From Hormoscilla sp. GUM202 (GTDB taxonomy: Bacteria > Cyanobacteriota > Cyanobacteriia > Cyanobacteriales > Desertifilaceae): a stretch of DNA of 64,000 bases. A program made the position numbers and the translations under genes. Positions 35,731 through 43,935 of the stretch are shown one piece after another. The number at the start of each line of letters is the position of its first letter. The stretch's first letter is position 1. The stretch is from NCBI GenBank assembly GCA_005518205.2, contig RFFC02000008.1, positions 154,525 to 218,524 of the forward strand. The letters run 5' to 3'. A model generated the notes under the pieces. That model had not been told where the DNA came from and searched no databases. It saw only the letters and a list, made by a program, of their open reading frames with translations.

Positions 35731-36711
35731 CTAATAATTAGCCAAAATCCTGCGAATTTCACTCTCCACCAGATCTGGATGTTCCAGCATCGATAGATGT
35801 CCGCAATCAGGGATTTCCATCACCATCTCGGAATCCTGGTGAAACATGGGGTGAAAACTAGCCAAATGCCGCACGTACTTCGGATTCATCACCGGGTCTT
35901 CCGCACCAACAATAAAATAAACAGGCTGTTCCAACCGCGACACCAACTCCGGTAAGCGATGCACCTCATCTTCCGTCGTCGAATCAAGCAAAGTTCCCAG
36001 GGCCGCCTCTGGGTGAGCCACCGCAAAATCAATCAACCGCTGACGCCCCCAATAGCGCGCGATCGGGCGGGCCACCTGAGCCCGGGCAAACAGCAAATCA
36101 ATCAAAGGCAACTGACTTATCCACCTCGGTCGCCATTTAACAATTTGCTCCCCCGCAGTTCTAAATCGCTCAAATTCTTCCTTCAGATAAATCCCGCCAC
36201 CAGAGTTAACACAGACAACCCCCCGAACGCACTCAGGATATATCGACGCCCCCCAGAGAGCAATGCTGCCACCCAGAGAATGACCGATCAGCCAAGCACT
36301 ACTTATCCCTAGCTGTTTGAGCAAGACTACTAAATCAGCCACGTAGGCAGCTGGCGTATAGCAAGAACCCACCGGTTCAGCACCAGCAGCATTATCTAAC
36401 TTCCCAGGCCTCCAATGTGCAGCGTCGGGTTCCCTCCGCCTGCGCGCGCTACCCTTGACACCCCATTTTCTGGTCGGTTGGGAATCACCAAACCCGCGCA
36501 GATCGTAGCAAAGACATTGGTAATCTGGAGCTAACCTCTCGATCAGAGGTTGCCAATATCGCCGGCTCAACAGCCAACCGTGGATGAATACCAGCGTATG
36601 TTCAGTCGGTGTCTCCTGGGTAGTGCTCTTGGCAATCCCAGAAGACACCGAAGTCGTAGGTGCCGTTAAATCGTAGGCGTGCGGGACGCCCAGAATATCG
36701 ATAGTTGCCAT
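35731..36711 (-). CDS. Alpha/beta hydrolase with an unusual insertion
   Basis: 326 residues. Oxyanion region 'LVFIHGWLLSRRYWQPLIER', nucleophile elbow 'LIGHSLGGSIALWG' (Ser), 'FIVGAEDPVMNPKYVRHLAS' (acid) and 'IPDCGHLSMLEHPDLVESE' (His) complete the triad. Between 'LRGFGDSQPT' and 'YTPAAYVADLVVLLKQLG' is an extra basic, Ala-rich stretch of about 37 residues ('KGSARRRREPDAAHWRPGKL'), G/C-rich in DNA, absent from the usual fold spacing. Substrate unknown; esterase or C-C hydrolase activity is possible. Confidence 0.88.
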   Translation of the reverse strand: MATIDILGVPHAYDLTAPTTSVSSGIAKSTTQETPTEHTLVFIHGWLLSRRYWQPLIERLAPDYQCLCYDLRGFGDSQPTRKWGVKGSARRRREPDAAHWRPGKLDNAAGAEPVGSCYTPAAYVADLVVLLKQLGISSAWLIGHSLGGSIALWGASIYPECVRGVVCVNSGGGIYLKEEFERFRTAGEQIVKWRPRWISQLPLIDLLFARAQVARPIARYWGRQRLIDFAVAHPEAALGTLLDSTTEDEVHRLPELVSRLEQPVYFIVGAEDPVMNPKYVRHLASFHPMFHQDSEMVMEIPDCGHLSMLEHPDLVESEIRRILANY

Positions 36712-37318
36712 ATTTCTATCTTATCCGAGCAAGTGCTCTCTATTGCTTATCCTAAAGAACGATTTCACGCCTACTCCCAGAAAGAGGGCTGGTAATAGTT
36801 ATCAAATTTCTCAAGATTTCTGGGCTACTATTGGTATTTTGCCCAGAAGTTGATGTAATTTTATGGCGGCAACTGGGTATAATAATAACTGCAAGCTATT
36901 TAACCGCCTAGCCAATCGTGAAGATTGTCAAGCACGTATGTAGCCTCTGCTACCAAATTGAATATTTTGAAAGTCTTGCGTCGGCTATTGAATCGGCAAT
37001 TCTTTTGAGTTCCGGCTTCTCTAACTGGGGACTAGAGATCGAGGACTGAGCGAGATTCAAGCAATTGAAGTGGACTCAAACCAAGCGTCTCGCGCTTCTA
37101 GTCAAGCGAAGTTACACCGCCGACTTGGGTCATTGTATATGATTTCCGGGGGTTACCCATATATGCAGAGCTTTTTAGAAGCGGTCATACCCCACATCCA
37201 TTCTTTCACTCAATTGGATTACTTAGTTGTGCAGTGGAGATCCAATCAGTGATAACCTTCGGACAGGCGATCCGCCCGGACTACGCCCCGGACAGGCGAT
37301 CCGCCCGGACGGATCGCT
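36712..37318. other. Intergenic region with a possible tiny gene
   Basis: 607 bases. Contains the candidate 43-residue ORF at 36918-37049 and a duplicated 21-bp sequence GGACAGGCGATCCGCCCGGA (37261 and 37290). I see nothing else coding. Confidence 0.45.
36918..37049 (+). CDS. Possible 43-residue protein with CxxC
   Basis: GTG start at 36918, stop TGA 37047-37049. The peptide begins 'MKIVKHVCSLCYQIEYFESL' and ends 'FSNWGLEIED', with a CxxC pair at 8-11. Composition looks protein-like, but the start is GTG, no clear ribosome-binding site precedes it, and it may be a fragment. Low confidence. Confidence 0.25.
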   Translation: MKIVKHVCSLCYQIEYFESLASAIESAILLSSGFSNWGLEIED

Positions 37319-38044
37319 CTACATCAGCTGGCCCAGCAACCTCTGCCGTACCCCCTCGGCAATCTTTTGTCCCAAATATTCGGGAATTAAACTCTCGTTA
37401 GGCCCTAAAAGGTAGAGAATCAGGCGAGTGCGCCCTCGCCAGACCAGCAAATTGGCATTCACCACCAGCAGATCCTCCTGCCAGATGGCATACATCACCT
37501 TATAGAACAAACCAGGCTGGTTATCTGCTTCAATCAGCAACGCAGGTAGATGGAAGACCGGATCCACATAAAATACTGTCTCCACCTGTTCTAGACCGGC
37601 ATCCAGATTGAATTCCACTGCCAGCATTTCTTCAACCTCAAAGTGGCCCGCCAGCGCTTCCCTGATGGCTCGACAGACGTTTTCCGAAGTCTTATCCGTC
37701 AGCGCCTTGCCTCCACGGGAGACCACCAGTTTGATAAACACCAACATTGGCAGATAAATTTGACCATACAGACTCAAACTGTGGATCGTCAGTCCGTAGG
37801 CAGCTAGGACGCCAAAAATATCGCTCAGCAAAAAAGACTGATTACGATAGGCAAAATGCAGGGCACTTTTAGAACCTTCGGGCCTCAATTCAATCACCGC
37901 TTGCTGGGTTTTGTACAGCTGGTAGGCTAGCCTCATGTTTTGCAATTGGATCTCGCTGCTGACAAATTGCTCGTAAAACTGGGGAAACGTCCGGTTAAAG
38001 CGCTTCAGCAGTTCCAGTGTCGAGGATTTTAATCCCTGGGGCAT
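37319..38044 (-). CDS. Conserved cyanobacterial protein with ACT-like domains
   Basis: 241 residues from ATG 38044. Two regions look like ACT domains: 'LLSDIFGVLAAYGLTIHSLSLY' (about 75-95) and 'LIEADNQPGLFYKVMYAIWQ' with 'VNANLLVWRGRTRLILYLLG' (about 170-215), similar to the C-terminal regulatory part of GlnD. No nucleotidyltransferase or HD motif is present, so it is not GlnD itself. Probably a small-molecule sensor; ligand unknown. The open frame to 38170 adds no family residues. Confidence 0.7.
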   Translation of the reverse strand: MPQGLKSSTLELLKRFNRTFPQFYEQFVSSEIQLQNMRLAYQLYKTQQAVIELRPEGSKSALHFAYRNQSFLLSDIFGVLAAYGLTIHSLSLYGQIYLPMLVFIKLVVSRGGKALTDKTSENVCRAIREALAGHFEVEEMLAVEFNLDAGLEQVETVFYVDPVFHLPALLIEADNQPGLFYKVMYAIWQEDLLVVNANLLVWRGRTRLILYLLGPNESLIPEYLGQKIAEGVRQRLLGQLM

Positions 38045-38224
38045 AATATGGGAAGGATAGATACAGTGGGAGATATACTCGGAACGCTCAGAAAGCACAA
38101 ACCTATAGAGGCTATAGCAAACGCTATCAGCCATTAGCCTCTTGCCTAGAGCTGGGTGGTGACCGCTCAAAGTATATACTAGCTAGTAATGTCTATTTAA
38201 CTCTTACACCGAGATCGCGCCTGC

Positions 38225-38755
38225 ATGGGTTTTTGGAAAAGCTTGTTTAGCAGCTCAGATGCGACCGTCGCTCCTAGAAAAACACGCACACAGGAGTATA
38301 TTGCTGCCTTAGATGCGGGCGGGAACACCAGCAGCAGCGCACGCATTTTCTTCAGTACCGACCGGGAACTAGACCTGTACGAACTGGAAGAACTCTGCGA
38401 TGCTGTGGGTTGGTCTCGACGTCCCCTGCGTAAAGTCAAAAAAGCCATTCAGCACAGTTTTCTCGTGATTTCCATGTGGGAGGTACGCGGGAAACGTCGC
38501 CGGCTGATTGGCTTTGCCCGAGCAACGTCAGACCATGCCTTTAATGCTACCCTCTGGGATGTAGCGGTTCACCCAGCTTTCCAAGGAAAGGGTCTGGGCA
38601 AGGCTCTGATGAAGCAGATAGTTAAAAAATTGCGTAGCGAGGATATTAGCAACATTACCCTGTTTGCAGATTCTCATGTGGTCGATTTCTACCGGAATCT
38701 GGGCTTTATCCCAGACCCCGAGGGGATAAAAGGGATGTTCTGGTACCCGAACTGA
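38225..38755 (+). CDS. GNAT-family N-acetyltransferase (Ycf52/NSI-like)
   Basis: 176 residues. Acetyl-CoA-binding motif A '[20 protein letters not shown]' (about 122-141) and motif B '[20 protein letters not shown]'. The N-terminal '[20 protein letters not shown]' and 'VGWSRRP' resemble Ycf52 of red-algal plastids and plant NSI-type acetyltransferases, which acetylate Lys or serotonin-like amines (family knowledge). Starts divergently from the ACT-like gene; ATG 38225 follows GCATGGG. Confidence 0.85.
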   Translation: MGFWKSLFSSSDATVAPRKTRTQEYIAALDAGGNTSSSARIFFSTDRELDLYELEELCDAVGWSRRPLRKVKKAIQHSFLVISMWEVRGKRRRLIGFARATSDHAFNATLWDVAVHPAFQGKGLGKALMKQIVKKLRSEDISNITLFADSHVVDFYRNLGFIPDPEGIKGMFWYPN

Positions 38756-39068
38756 TCCAGAACTGGACCGACGGTTATAACGCACGGGCGATCCCAAGAG
38801 CGATCGGCGGGCACCGGAGCTGACCTATGCGATCGCTCTTGTGGTCCAGTGGGTGGGAGGTGAGGGGGTGGGTGGTGAGGGGGTGGGAGAGGGAATTTTC
38901 TCTAGCCCGACGGCGGAAAAATTTCGGCTCTTGGTTGTCAGCAAGGGTCAAACCAGGCTAACATAGAACTACTGTGCCCTTTTTCACGCTTGCTAGGTAG
39001 CAGATAAAAGATGAAAAAAAGTTTGCCATAATTCGGGCAAAGGGATATAATAATAGGTAGATGAAAAA
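38756..39068. other. Gap before tRNA-Pro
   Basis: 313 bases. Holds an imperfect inverted repeat around AACTGGACC / GTGGTCCAGT (38761 and 38841), short GGTGAGGGGGTGGG repeats at 38863-38890, and the tRNA promoter at 39023-39051. No ORF. Confidence 0.5.
39023..39051 (+). promoter_or_regulatory. Promoter of tRNA-Pro
   Basis: TTGCCA (39023-39028) and TATAAT (39046-39051), spaced 17 bp, 17 bases before the tRNA. A near-perfect sigma-70 promoter in position to make a short 5' leader. Confidence 0.75.
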
Positions 39069-39142
39069 CGGGATGTAGCGCAGCTTGGTAGCGCGCCTGC
39101 TTTGGGAGCAGGATGTCGCAGGTTCAAATCCTGTCATCCCGA
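39069..39142 (+). tRNA. trnP-UGG: tRNA-Pro (anticodon UGG)
   Basis: 74-nt cloverleaf: acceptor CGGGATG / CATCCCG plus A, D arm GCGCAGCTTGGTAGCGC, anticodon arm CCTGC-TTTGGGA-GCAGG (anticodon TGG), T arm CAGGTTCAAATCCTG. CCA is not encoded. Confidence 0.97.
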
Positions 39143-39266
39143 TTAAAAATCTACCACCGGTAGGCAGGAAGAAGGAGTGGTGCCTGGGTAGGGCCAGAGA
39201 AAGCAGCCACAGCCAGCGGTAAGGATATTTAGCAGAAAAAATATGACCTAGAAGTCAGGAGCAGCG

Positions 39267-40058
39267 ATGAAAAATTTATTAGCCCGGTGGGGCGTGACAT
39301 TGTCTCTGATGTGTACGACATTGTTGGGGACTGTGGCGCTCACAAGTATGCAGGCGCGGGCTTTGCCAGAGCAGGATGTGGTGCAAAAACTGCGGCGAGT
39401 GCCAGTATTTACGATTACGAATGCCGAAGGTGCGCCGCTGGTGGTGGAGGTGGCGGATGAGGAAAATCAGGCTTCAATAGTAGGGGTATTTATCAGCAAG
39501 CAGGCAGCAGAAGCATATCTACAGAGGCTGAAAAGCCAAAATCCGGAAGTGGGAAATGCGGTGCAAGTAGTGCCATTATCTCTAGCGGAAATATACCAGA
39601 GATCTCAAAAGAACAACGAAGATAGAATAGTATTCGAGCTAGTACCGGTGAGAGCGCAGGTGGATGCGGCCCTATCCCTGTTGCGCCAGGAGGGTCAAGA
39701 GGTGGAGAGATTTCCAGGAGTGCCTCTGTTCTTTGCACGGGGAGGAGAAGATGGGGGGTTCTTGACGGTACAGAGAGGTGAAAACCAGGTGGTTCCTTTC
39801 TTCTTTAATAAAGAAGATTTGCAAGTCTTGTTGGATAAGCTAAAGGAAACAAACCCTAACCAAATTCCAAATATTGAGATTGATGTGGTGAATCTGCTAC
39901 AGGTGATTCGGACTTTGAAAACAAAGGACGATCCGCAACTGAACCAGGTTGTGCTGGTACCCTCTAGGGAGTCTGTGGAGTATTTGCGATCGCTCCAAAG
40001 CAGTCAGAGCAGTCAGAGCAGTCAGAGCAGTCAAAGCAGTCAGAATGGGAATGAGTGA
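39267..40058 (+). CDS. Tic22-like family protein
   Basis: 263 residues. N-terminal signal sequence ('LLARWGVTLSLMCTTLLGTV ... ARA', cleavage near 33), then two Tic22 repeats: 'VPVFTITNAEGAPLVVEVAD' with 'GVFISKQAAEAYLQRLKSQN', and 'VPLFFARGGEDGGFLTVQRG' with 'FFFNKEDLQVLLDKLKETNP'. Cyanobacterial Tic22 is a periplasmic/thylakoid chaperone important for outer-membrane biogenesis. The tail is a Ser-Gln repeat coded by a 9-bp array (39999-40043). prmC starts at the base after the stop. Confidence 0.9.
   Translation: MKNLLARWGVTLSLMCTTLLGTVALTSMQARALPEQDVVQKLRRVPVFTITNAEGAPLVVEVADEENQASIVGVFISKQAAEAYLQRLKSQNPEVGNAVQVVPLSLAEIYQRSQKNNEDRIVFELVPVRAQVDAALSLLRQEGQEVERFPGVPLFFARGGEDGGFLTVQRGENQVVPFFFNKEDLQVLLDKLKETNPNQIPNIEIDVVNLLQVIRTLKTKDDPQLNQVVLVPSRESVEYLRSLQSSQSSQSSQSSQSSQNGNE
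39999..40043 (+). repeat. 9-bp tandem repeat AGCAGTCAG, five copies
   Basis: Five copies (one with a single change) within the end of the Tic22-like gene, coding repeated Ser-Gln-Ser. In frame, so copy-number change would only alter tail length. Confidence 0.85.
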
Positions 40059-40973
40059 ATGGGGACTGGTGATGGTCAGTGCGATCGCCCTATTGACGGC
40101 GCCCAACTGGCTTCCTGGCGGCGAGAGGCGATGGGGGAAGCGATCGCGGCAGGGGTGGCCCCAGCAGAACTGGACTGGTTATTACAAGAGTTCGCCGGTC
40201 TGGACAAATTGAGTCTCCGCCTGGAGTCATTTAAGGACCTAGCTGAAATTCAGCTAGGTCTTGATTTTGGCGAACTTAAGAGGCTGTGGCGACAACGGCT
40301 GAATGGCAGAATGCCGGTTCAGTATCTGACGGGTGTGGCCCCTTGGCGCCATTTTTCCCTAGCTGTTTCCCCTGAGGTGCTGATTCCTCGACCGGAGACG
40401 GAGTGCTTGATAGATTTGGCGATCGCCTCTATATCATCCAAAAGAGATTTAACATGGGGAAATTGGGCGGATTTGGGTACCGGTAGTGGGGCGATCGCCC
40501 TTGGCCTAGCTTCAGTATTCCCCGATGCGATAATTCATGCTGTAGATTGTAGCGCCAATGCCTTAACAATTGCCGAAAAAAATGCTCTTAATAGCGGTTT
40601 AGCTCAGAGAATTAGGTTTTATCGAGGTAGCTGGTTTGAGCCTTTAGGGGAATTGAAGGGTCACTTAAGTGGGATGGTGGCAAATCCACCTTATATTCCC
40701 AGGAAGATGATACCACAGCTACAACCAGAAGTAACCTTACACGAACCTCATTTGGCTCTGGATGGGGGTGAAGATGGGTTAGATTGTATCAGGGAATTGG
40801 TGGCGATCGCGCCAGATTATCTTTGTCCTGGAGGAGTCTGGTTGGTAGAGATGATGGCCTCCCAGGCACCGCAGGTGAGGGAAATGTTGTCAAATCAGGG
40901 AAGTTACGATCGAATTCAGATATTTCCAGATATAGCAGGTATTGAACGCTTTGCCCTGGCTTATAAAAGATGA
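40059..40973 (+). CDS. prmC: Release factor glutamine methyltransferase
   Basis: 304 residues. Methylates the GGQ glutamine of RF1 and RF2. SAM site 'WADLGTGSGAIALGLASVFP' (about 143-162) and catalytic 'MVANPPYIPR' (NPPY, about 207-216); 'GRMPVQYLTGVAPWRHFSLA' and 'VLIPRPETECLIDLA' are PrmC-specific. Start ATG 40059 directly after the Tic22-like stop implies co-transcription. A strong hairpin follows at 41006. Confidence 0.95.
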   Translation: MGTGDGQCDRPIDGAQLASWRREAMGEAIAAGVAPAELDWLLQEFAGLDKLSLRLESFKDLAEIQLGLDFGELKRLWRQRLNGRMPVQYLTGVAPWRHFSLAVSPEVLIPRPETECLIDLAIASISSKRDLTWGNWADLGTGSGAIALGLASVFPDAIIHAVDCSANALTIAEKNALNSGLAQRIRFYRGSWFEPLGELKGHLSGMVANPPYIPRKMIPQLQPEVTLHEPHLALDGGEDGLDCIRELVAIAPDYLCPGGVWLVEMMASQAPQVREMLSNQGSYDRIQIFPDIAGIERFALAYKR

Positions 40974-41005
40974 TAGCACCAGGGCGATATCCTTGCACAA
41001 GTGAA

Positions 41006-41045
41006 AAGGGAAAAGTAAATAAAATTAATTTTTTACTTTTCCCTT
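41006..41045. terminator. Terminator after prmC
   Basis: 14-bp perfect stem AAGGGAAAAGTAAA / TTTACTTTTCCCTT with a 12-nt A/T loop, 33 bases after prmC. A/T-rich on both arms, so it can end transcripts from either side. Confidence 0.7.
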
Positions 41046-41180
41046 AATAAGATGTATAAGATCGCAACGCTTTAACGCTTTATATGTTTGGATTTAGGAC
41101 ATTATGCTACTGACAACAGACTGACAGGCGGGACAAGTCAATCGCAACTAACAACTAACAACTGACAAAAAACGCAGCAA

Positions 41181-42215
41181 ATGAGTTCATATACTTTCTG
41201 GAATAACAAAGGTGGGGTCGGAAAGAGTTTTCTTTGCTTTGTCGCAGCTTCCGAATATGCTCACCGTCATCTGGATACAGATGTCTATGTAATTGACCTG
41301 TGTCCGCAAGCGAATGTATCGGAAACGCTACTTGGAGGATACCCCAAGAGTCCAAAGGCACTCAATTCTCTGCTCGCTAAGACTCCCCGAGCGACGGTGG
41401 CGGGCTATCTGGAAGCGCGTCTAAATTCACCTTTTCGGATGATTAATGAGGTTTCACCTTATCTGTGCGAACCCAAAGAATACAATCCGAATATACCAGA
41501 GAATCTGAGGCTCATATGTGGAGACAATTTACTCGAAATAATTTCGGAAGCGATTCGCCAAACCTCCCAACTGTCTATACCAATTGACTCATGGAAACAG
41601 GTACTAACTTGGGTACAAGACCTCACAGTTGCTCTCCGTCAACATAGTGGCGATCGAAATACTCTATTCCTCATCGACTGTAACCCTAGTTTCGCTGTCT
41701 ATACACAGCTTGCTCTTGTTGCAGCATCAGGAGTGATTGTGCCATTTACAGCAGATGAAAGTTCCCGTCGCGCTCTTGAGAATGTTTTTGCACTTCTCTA
41801 TGGCATAACGGATCCACAAACTGAGGTATACGCAAAAATCAGTTTTGCTAAGCGTGCGAAGGAAGATGGTTTATCTGTACCCAAATTACATACTTTTGTG
41901 AACAACCGGATGACCTTGTATGATGGTAAACCGAGTAAGGCATTTGAAGCCGTAAACAAAACGATTAAGCAGACGATGGATAATACACACAAGCATCATC
42001 GTCATATTTTTGCGAATCCCAAGGAATCCCCGAGTAACAGCTTCGTTGAAATCCCAGATTATCACGGTGCTTGTGTATTTGCCAGTCACACTGGTACGCC
42101 CTTGCACGAGATTAAACCTGGTCCGAAGATGATTGCAGATGAGCGGGTGCAATTGAATCGAGAGCCACTGGATAGATACAGGAAAGCGCTCGAACAATTC
42201 GTAGACTGTCTATAG
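41181..42215 (+). CDS. ParA-family ATPase (first gene of ParA-HEPN-methylase cassette)
   Basis: 344 residues. Deviant Walker A 'TFWNNKGGVGKSFLCFVAAS' at the N-terminus, Walker A' 'VYVIDLCPQANVSETLLGGY' and Walker B-like 'TLFLIDCNPSFAVYTQLALV'. Its middle and C-terminal parts ('FVNNRMTLYDGKPSKAFEAV') are unlike plasmid ParA, and no parB is near. The next gene starts 10 bases after the stop. It resembles in plan the ATPase at 34677, sharing NNKGGVGK. Likely a switch or assembly ATPase for its neighbours (inference). Confidence 0.88.
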   Translation: MSSYTFWNNKGGVGKSFLCFVAASEYAHRHLDTDVYVIDLCPQANVSETLLGGYPKSPKALNSLLAKTPRATVAGYLEARLNSPFRMINEVSPYLCEPKEYNPNIPENLRLICGDNLLEIISEAIRQTSQLSIPIDSWKQVLTWVQDLTVALRQHSGDRNTLFLIDCNPSFAVYTQLALVAASGVIVPFTADESSRRALENVFALLYGITDPQTEVYAKISFAKRAKEDGLSVPKLHTFVNNRMTLYDGKPSKAFEAVNKTIKQTMDNTHKHHRHIFANPKESPSNSFVEIPDYHGACVFASHTGTPLHEIKPGPKMIADERVQLNREPLDRYRKALEQFVDCL

Positions 42216-42225
42216 AGATATTACT

Positions 42226-42828
42226 GTGCCATCACCAGCAGAACTCAAATACCAAAACGAGTCCAACAAGGCACGAATCCTTCGTCAAACGGCGACCGAC
42301 CCCCGTTTGCGTCCAATATCGCGCAGCGACACACAAGTTTACTACCATTCCGCTTTAGCTACATTTGTTGCTGCATGGGATGCTTACATAAACGAACTGG
42401 TTAGAAACTTTTTTGATGCAACTGCTAACCCCTTAGATCCCAAGTTTCATGCTATACATTCTATTGCTAGAGATACGGCAGAACGGGAACTTCAAAAATT
42501 TAATACCCCAAATAGTGAGAACACGCGAAACCTTTTAATTAGATGTACTGGCTATGACCCTATTGGTGATTGGATATGGTCCGCAAGAAGCATGAGTGGA
42601 GTTGCTGTCCGACAGAGACTCAACGAGATTTTGAGAGTCAGGCACAGTTTTGCCCATGGCTTTAGCATTCCGGCTTATACTTGGACTCAATCGCCAACTG
42701 GAAAAGTTCGGCTGACCGCTCAAGCAATAAACGATGTTGATGCGTTTTTTAGGCATCTTGTAGCTGTTACCGACGCAGGCATGAAGCAACATATACAAAC
42801 AAATTATAGCATAGTTGTGCTTTGGTAG
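42226..42828 (+). CDS. HEPN-domain RNase-like protein
   Basis: 200 residues from GTG 42226. 'ALATFVAAWDAYINELVRNF' (about 43-62) and 'RLNEILRVRHSFAHGFSIPA' (131-150) match RiboL-PSP-type HEPN proteins. The HEPN catalytic motif Rx4H is Arg139-His144 in 'RHSFAHG'. HEPN proteins are metal-independent RNases in TA, abortive infection and CRISPR effectors (family knowledge). Placed between a ParA-type ATPase and a DNA methylase, it is the likely effector of this cassette (inference). Confidence 0.8.
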   Translation: MPSPAELKYQNESNKARILRQTATDPRLRPISRSDTQVYYHSALATFVAAWDAYINELVRNFFDATANPLDPKFHAIHSIARDTAERELQKFNTPNSENTRNLLIRCTGYDPIGDWIWSARSMSGVAVRQRLNEILRVRHSFAHGFSIPAYTWTQSPTGKVRLTAQAINDVDAFFRHLVAVTDAGMKQHIQTNYSIVVLW

Positions 42829-42873
42829 TATAGACTTACCCATCTGCTTAGTTCCTCTTGTAGTTGAAGTTTT

Positions 42874-43755
42874 ATGATGCGTCAATTATCCCTGTTTGAA
42901 AATACAGAAAAAATTACCAATGTGATGTCGGTGCCTCTGCGGAGTCCTTTCCGATATCCTGGGGGGAAAACTTGGTTGGTGCCGCGCATCCGGCAATGGT
43001 TAACACAGTCTGCCGGAAAGGCTGAATTTATTGAGCCTTTTGTAGGGGGTGGCATTGTTAGTCTGACTGTGGCATTTGAAAAATTAGCCGATCGCGTAAC
43101 GATGGTGGAAATCGATTCCGATGTGGCGGCAGTTTGGCAAACTCTTCTCGACAGATGCGATCGCGCCTGGTTGCAAGAGCGCATTTCTACCTTTAAAATT
43201 TCTCCTGATGCTGTTAATTCGGTGCTGGATGCTGTTCCAGTTGACCTCAAAGAAAAGGCGTTTCAGACTATTTTGAAAAATCGCGTCAATCGCGGCGGTA
43301 TCCTCGCAGCAGGTGCGGGTAAAATTAAACGCGGCGAAAAGGACAAAGGACTCAAATCTCGCTGGTATCCAGAAACCCTCAAACGGCGAATTTTGAATAT
43401 CGAACAAATCTGCGATCGCCTCACTTTTATTGCTGGTGATGGCATGGAGTTTCTCAGGCAAAACTCTCATCGTTCAGATGCAGTGTTTTTCATCGATCCC
43501 CCTTACACCGCAGCAGGTAAAAAAGCAGGAAGTCGTCTTTACACTCATTGGGAACTCGACCATGAAGAACTTTTTCGCATTTCTAGTACCCTGTCTGGGG
43601 ATTTTCTGATGACTTATGATAATGTTAAAGAAGTCCGTCAGTTAGCCGACAAATTTGGATTGGATACGGAAACTGTGCCCATGAAAAATACCCATCATGC
43701 CAAAATGACAGAACTACTCATCGGACGTAATTTGGATTGGGTGCGATCGCGATAA
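42874..43755 (+). CDS. D12-class DNA adenine N6-methyltransferase (Dam-like)
   Basis: 293 residues. SAM motif I 'LRSPFRYPGGKTWLVPRIRQ' with 'EFIEPFVGGGIVSLTVAFEK', and catalytic motif IV 'AVFFIDPPYTAAGKKAGSRL' (DPPY). The order is that of Dam / D12-class enzymes. Target sequence cannot be read. No restriction enzyme is adjacent; the gene follows the HEPN gene by 45 bases. Possible ATG at 42877 or 42925 ('MSVPLRSPFRYPGG'). Confidence 0.9.
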   Translation: MMRQLSLFENTEKITNVMSVPLRSPFRYPGGKTWLVPRIRQWLTQSAGKAEFIEPFVGGGIVSLTVAFEKLADRVTMVEIDSDVAAVWQTLLDRCDRAWLQERISTFKISPDAVNSVLDAVPVDLKEKAFQTILKNRVNRGGILAAGAGKIKRGEKDKGLKSRWYPETLKRRILNIEQICDRLTFIAGDGMEFLRQNSHRSDAVFFIDPPYTAAGKKAGSRLYTHWELDHEELFRISSTLSGDFLMTYDNVKEVRQLADKFGLDTETVPMKNTHHAKMTELLIGRNLDWVRSR

Positions 43756-43887
43756 GTAGGTGGTTTGTAGTAAACACTTCAGTGTTTCCGTGCCCCTGAA
43801 CGGGGCACGGGCGTGTAAGGTTTGGCAAAAATGACTGACATTCTCTCCCAGAAAGAGGTTCAGCTATGTTGACATTCCAACTTCAAC

Positions 43888-43921
43888 AACTACGAACTAC
43901 GAACTACGAACTACGAACTAC
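43888..43921. repeat. 7-bp tandem repeat TACGAAC
   Basis: Four and a half copies just beyond the 3' end of the minus-strand dehydrogenase gene. Simple sequence repeat, no coding role. Confidence 0.75.
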
Positions 43922-43935
43922 TTAATTCGTTCCTA

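Noticed and set aside
41800..42200. Minus-strand ORFs inside the ParA gene
   Set aside because: Antisense shadows of the ATPase without motifs.
42874..43755. Classical restriction-modification system
   Set aside because: No endonuclease gene is adjacent; the neighbours are HEPN and ParA-type genes and the downstream gene is a minus-strand dehydrogenase.
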